NCBI GenBank assembly: GCA_013694645.1
Contig: JACDBZ010000201.1
Location: 1 to 17,955, forward strand
Origin: Chloroflexota bacterium
Lineage (GTDB): Bacteria > Chloroflexota > Limnocylindria > QHBO01
Direction: 5' to 3'
Length of the DNA: 17,955 nucleotides
A model generated the notes under the pieces. That model worked only from the letters and a program-made list of their open reading frames with translations. It made no database searches and was not told the DNA's origin. Positions 15,753 through 17,955 of the stretch are shown piece after piece; the first letter of the stretch is position 1; each line of letters opens with the position of its first letter. The position numbers and the translations under genes are program-made.

Positions 15753-16921
15753 GAAGCCGATGCGGCGAGAGCCGCCTCCAGGTCGGCGCGCAGGTCCTCG
15801 ACCGCCTCGATGCCGACGCTCAGGCGAACCAGGTTCGGCGGCACCGCCAGTGGCGAATCGGCCACCGAGGCATGCGTCATGGGCGCCGGCAGCTCGATGA
15901 GCGACTCCACCGCGCCGAGCGACTCGGCCAGGGTGAACAGGCGGGTGGCGCCGGCGAACCTGCGCGCCTGCTCCTCGCCGCCGCGCAGCTCGAAGCTGAG
16001 CATCGCCCCCGGGACGCGCATCTGGCGCTCCACCAGGCCTGCCGCGGGGTGATCGGGCAGGCCGGGGTAATGCACGCGCTCGACCTCGGGCCGATCTGCC
16101 AGCCAGAGCGCCAGCACCCGGGCATTGGCCGATGCGCGCTCCATGCGGACCGCGAGCGTCCGCATGCCACGCATGACGAGGAAACAGTCGAACGGGCTCG
16201 GCACCGCACCGGCCGCGTTCTGGTGGAAGCGCAGTCGCTCCGCGAGCGCATTCGAGCGCGTCGCGACCAGGCCTCCGATCACGTCGGAATGGCCCCCGAG
16301 GTACTTGGTGGCCGAGTGCAGGACCAGATCGGCACCCAGGTCCAGTGGGCGCTGGATGTAGGGCGTGGCGAAGGTGTTGTCGACCACGGTGATCGCGCCT
16401 GCGACCGCCGCCAGCCGGGCCACCGCGCTGATATCGATCACCTTGAGCATGGGGTTCGAGGGCGTTTCGACCCAGACCATCTGCGCCGGGTGGCCGCCGG
16501 CAAACGCCGCAGCGACGGCGTCGAGGTCGCGGAGATCGAGCGCATCGGTCTCGATGCCGTATCGGCGCCAGACCTTGTCGGCGAGACGCCATGTGCCGCC
16601 GTAGACGTCGTCGCTCATGAGCAGCCGGTTGCCCGGCTCCAGCAGGTAGAAGATATTCTGCGTCGCGGCCAGCCCCGATGCATATGCCAGGCCGTGGGTT
16701 GCACCCTCCAAGGTGGCGATCGCCTGTTCCAGCGCCAGCCGCGTCGGGTTACCGCTGCGTCCGTATTCGAACCCGGACCGCAGGCCGCCGACGCCGTCCT
16801 GCTTGAAGGTGGTGCTCATCTGGATGGCGGGCACCACGGCGCCCGTGTGGGTGTCCGGCTCCGCGCCGGCATGGACGGTGAGCGTCTCGAATCGGTCTGT
16901 CATTTCGGGCCATTCTGCCAT
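15749..16921 (-). CDS. metB: PLP-dependent trans-sulfuration enzyme (cystathionine gamma-synthase/lyase family)
   Basis: A 390-residue Cys/Met-metabolism PLP enzyme. K206 in 'LHSATKYLGGHSDVIGG' is the Schiff-base lysine. 'FEYGRSGNPTR' (about 51-61) supplies the Tyr/Arg that clamp the cofactor phosphate from the neighbouring subunit. 'EGATHGLAYASGLAAT' and 'VWVETPSNPMLKV' are also typical. It either joins an activated homoserine to cysteine (MetB) or cleaves cystathionine or homocysteine (lyase); sequence alone does not separate these, so the symbol is provisional. The ATG at 16921 has GAGGA nine bases upstream, overlapping the stop of the DUF6220-like gene. An alternative ATG at 16903 has no such site. 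It is the second gene of a four-gene operon. Confidence 0.9.
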   Translation of the reverse strand: MAEWPEMTDRFETLTVHAGAEPDTHTGAVVPAIQMSTTFKQDGVGGLRSGFEYGRSGNPTRLALEQAIATLEGATHGLAYASGLAATQNIFYLLEPGNRLLMSDDVYGGTWRLADKVWRRYGIETDALDLRDLDAVAAAFAGGHPAQMVWVETPSNPMLKVIDISAVARLAAVAGAITVVDNTFATPYIQRPLDLGADLVLHSATKYLGGHSDVIGGLVATRSNALAERLRFHQNAAGAVPSPFDCFLVMRGMRTLAVRMERASANARVLALWLADRPEVERVHYPGLPDHPAAGLVERQMRVPGAMLSFELRGGEEQARRFAGATRLFTLAESLGAVESLIELPAPMTHASVADSPLAVPPNLVRLSVGIEAVEDLRADLEAALAASAS

Positions 16922-16930
16922 GGCCCCCGA

Positions 16931-16935
16931 TCCTC
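16931..16935 (-). promoter_or_regulatory. Ribosome-binding site choosing the 16921 start
   Basis: The minus strand reads GAGGA nine bases before ATG 16921 and overlaps the stop codon of the upstream gene (16934-16936). It favours the longer N-terminus and suggests translational coupling. Confidence 0.55.
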
Positions 16936-17353
16936 AGGACCCGGACACCTCGGATGCAACGGGCGACGAGACCGTCTCCCAGCCGGATCGGGATCGAGCC
17001 CAGGCCCCCCGGGCAAGCTGGACGGCAAGGAAGGTGATGACGAAGCCGTTCACCGGGTGGAGGGCGGCGAGGGCTGGCGCCGACTCGCGCAGGGCGACGA
17101 ACAGCGACTGCAGGATGAACAGGGCGAAGATGATGAGCGGGGCGATGATCTCGCGACGACCGAGCCGCCCAATCGCGGCAGCGACCAGGATCAGGAAGGG
17201 CAGCAGCTCGAGCAGGTACCCGAAGTCGCGATGCGTCGCAAATGTAGCGGCATCGGAGAAGACGCCCAGTCCCGCCAGGAAGATCTGGACGGCCACCCCC
17301 GCCACCAGCGCCCAGGCGAGCACATGGTGGGCCACGCGCGCGATCCCGACCAT
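16934..17353 (-). CDS. DUF6220-like four-helix membrane protein
   Basis: A 139-residue membrane protein with four helices at about 5-32, 44-62, 68-88 and 100-118. Its pattern resembles the DUF6220 family of uncharacterised membrane proteins. HRDFG (H41-G45) and HPVNG (H99-G103) sit at the same place before helices 2 and 4, and H9/H10 lie at the start of helix 1, giving a 2+2 repeat with histidines near the membrane faces. This could bind haem or a metal, but no activity is known. The start is ATG 17353 because GGAGG lies seven bases upstream; the longer reading from 17389 would overlap the operator. It is the first gene of the minus-strand operon, divergent from the MarR gene. Confidence 0.85.
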   Translation of the reverse strand: MVGIARVAHHVLAWALVAGVAVQIFLAGLGVFSDAATFATHRDFGYLLELLPFLILVAAAIGRLGRREIIAPLIIFALFILQSLFVALRESAPALAALHPVNGFVITFLAVQLARGAWARSRSGWETVSSPVASEVSGS

Positions 17354-17360
17354 GGGTAAT

Positions 17361-17365
17361 CCTCC
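17361..17365 (-). promoter_or_regulatory. Ribosome-binding site choosing the 17353 start
   Basis: The minus strand reads GGAGG seven bases before ATG 17353, which selects this start over the upstream in-frame ATGs at 17389 and 17386. Confidence 0.7.
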
Positions 17366-17368
17366 GTG

Positions 17369-17396
17369 TTGGTGTGCCCGATTCATCATGTATCCT
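17369..17396 (+). promoter_or_regulatory. Probable promoter of the MarR gene
   Basis: TTGGTG (17369-17374), a 16-base spacer and TATCCT (17391-17396), ten bases before ATG 17407. TATCCT overlaps the left arm of the 17-base palindrome, so bound repressor would block initiation. No Shine-Dalgarno at a usable distance is present, so the leader is very short or absent. Confidence 0.4.
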
Positions 17397-17408
17397 GATG
17401 ATCAGGAT
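17392..17408. promoter_or_regulatory. Probable MarR operator (17-bp palindrome)
   Basis: ATCCTGA-TGA-TCAGGAT is a perfect 7-bp inverted repeat with a three-base centre. It lies between the divergent DUF6220-like and MarR genes, covers the putative MarR -10 and reaches the first bases of its start codon. Size, symmetry and place fit a MarR-dimer operator controlling both directions. Confidence 0.6.
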
Positions 17409-17886
17409 GCCTGACGATAACGCCTCATCGGACGCCGGTCAAGGTCCGGCACACCGTCCGATTGCGAACACGACCGCGCTGCTCGGCATGGCCTACATGT
17501 CGCTCGGCCGCCGAATCGTCGATGCCGTGGTAGCAGCCGGCTTCGAGCAGCGTCCGGCACACTCATCGGTCTTCGCGAACATCGATGTCGAGGGCGGGAC
17601 GCGGCTGACGACGCTGGCGGCCCGCGCCAACATCACGCCGCAGGCGCTCGGCGAGCTGGTCGACGACCTCGAGCGCTCCGGCTACGTATCCCGCAGGGCC
17701 GACCCCGACGATCGGCGCGCGAAGCGCATCGTTCTCACGAGGCGCGGGCGAGCGGCCGTCACCGCCGCGCAGCGTGCGATCGCCGACCTCGAGGCTGAAC
17801 TGGCGGCGCTGCTCGGCAGTGAGCGTCTCGCCGCCATCCGCGAGACCCTCGAGCAGATCGTTGCCGGCACAGTCTCAGATCGCTGA
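17407..17886 (+). CDS. MarR-family transcriptional regulator
   Basis: A 159-residue winged-helix regulator. The DNA-binding part is clear: 'RLTTLAARANITPQALGEL' is helix-turn-helix with recognition helix, 'VDDLERSGYVSRRADPDDRRAK' gives the wing with the MarR hallmark DPxDRR, and 'IVLTRRGRAAV' follows. The flanking N- and C-terminal helices form the dimer. Such proteins are usually relieved by a small aromatic ligand or by oxidation; no cysteine is present in this one, so thiol oxidation is unlikely. I start at ATG 17407; in-frame ATG 17398 and GTG 17374 are alternatives but begin within or before the palindrome. It probably represses itself and the divergent four-gene operon. Confidence 0.93.
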   Translation: MPDDNASSDAGQGPAHRPIANTTALLGMAYMSLGRRIVDAVVAAGFEQRPAHSSVFANIDVEGGTRLTTLAARANITPQALGELVDDLERSGYVSRRADPDDRRAKRIVLTRRGRAAVTAAQRAIADLEAELAALLGSERLAAIRETLEQIVAGTVSDR

Positions 17887-17905
17887 GGCGCTCCTCCTCG
17901 GCGAT

Positions 17906-17955
17906 TCAGAGGCGCACCTCCCAGGTGCAGGCCGCAGCGCTGAGCCGCGGCAGGG
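17906..17955 (-). CDS. Possible 3' end of a gene running off the window
   Basis: On the minus strand a TGA at 17906-17908 closes an open frame that reaches the window edge and ends in 'AAACTWEVRL'. The Trp-Glu-Val-Arg-Leu ending looks protein-like and would converge on the MarR gene with a 19-base gap. Fifty bases are too few to name a family or to exclude chance. Confidence 0.25.
   Translation of the reverse strand, partial: LPRLSAAACTWEVRL

Noticed and set aside
15234..16592. Long minus-strand frame through the trans-sulfuration gene continuing into the membrane-protein gene, as if a fusion.
   Set aside because: Upstream of 15752 the product is Arg/Gly/Pro-rich shadow of the PLP enzyme; the true start at ATG 15752 overlaps the enzyme's stop.

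Overview
The window is GC-rich bacterial chromosome (about two-thirds G+C by eye), densely coding, with 19 complete protein genes, no RNA genes, no insertion sequences and no CRISPR array. No gene-free stretch exceeds about 235 bases. The organism looks like a free-living Chloroflexota bacterium (Limnocylindria/Ellin6529-like would fit), with a high-GC actinobacterium as the alternative. This rests on a zinc-ribbon/cyclase/AAA/TPR protein, a bactofilin, an asparaginase II-family enzyme, lipoproteins without outer-membrane genes, and several -10 hexamers placed directly before start codons (a leaderless-mRNA pattern). It is inference, not proof.

Layout. Positions 29-2268 (minus): gltX followed by a coupled SseB-like gene. 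Positions 2361-6386 (plus): a small unknown protein and a 1191-residue zinc-ribbon/adenylate cyclase/AAA/TPR signalling protein, whose 3' end overlaps the converging SGNH lipoprotein gene by 125 bases. Positions 6262-10232 (minus): SGNH-hydrolase lipoprotein, asparaginase II, bactofilin and an MFS transporter, each with its own upstream gap. Positions 10274-14466 (plus): upp, a 235-base non-coding stretch with several unexplained motifs, a thioredoxin-type arsC, a zinc-ribbon Nudix hydrolase, then a tight mdh-GNAT-MBL-fold operon. Positions 14488-17353 (minus): a four-gene unit of DUF6220-like membrane protein, PLP trans-sulfuration enzyme, four-helix membrane protein and lipoprotein. It is read divergently from a MarR regulator (17407-17886), with a perfect 17-base palindrome in the shared promoter region.

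The housekeeping genes (gltX, upp, mdh, arsC, metB-like) are ordinary. The parts most worth attention are: (i) the non-coding region 10985-11219, with an 11-bp perfect inverted repeat, two adjacent DnaA-box-like 9-mers and a 9-bp direct repeat spaced exactly 21 bp; (ii) the MarR-flanked membrane/trans-sulfuration/lipoprotein operon, whose first protein carries two HxxxG motifs in a 2+2 helix arrangement; (iii) the repeated TAnnnT-to-start-codon pattern; and (iv) the small orphan protein coupled to the cyclase-AAA-TPR protein. I found no defence system, biosynthetic cluster or mobile element.
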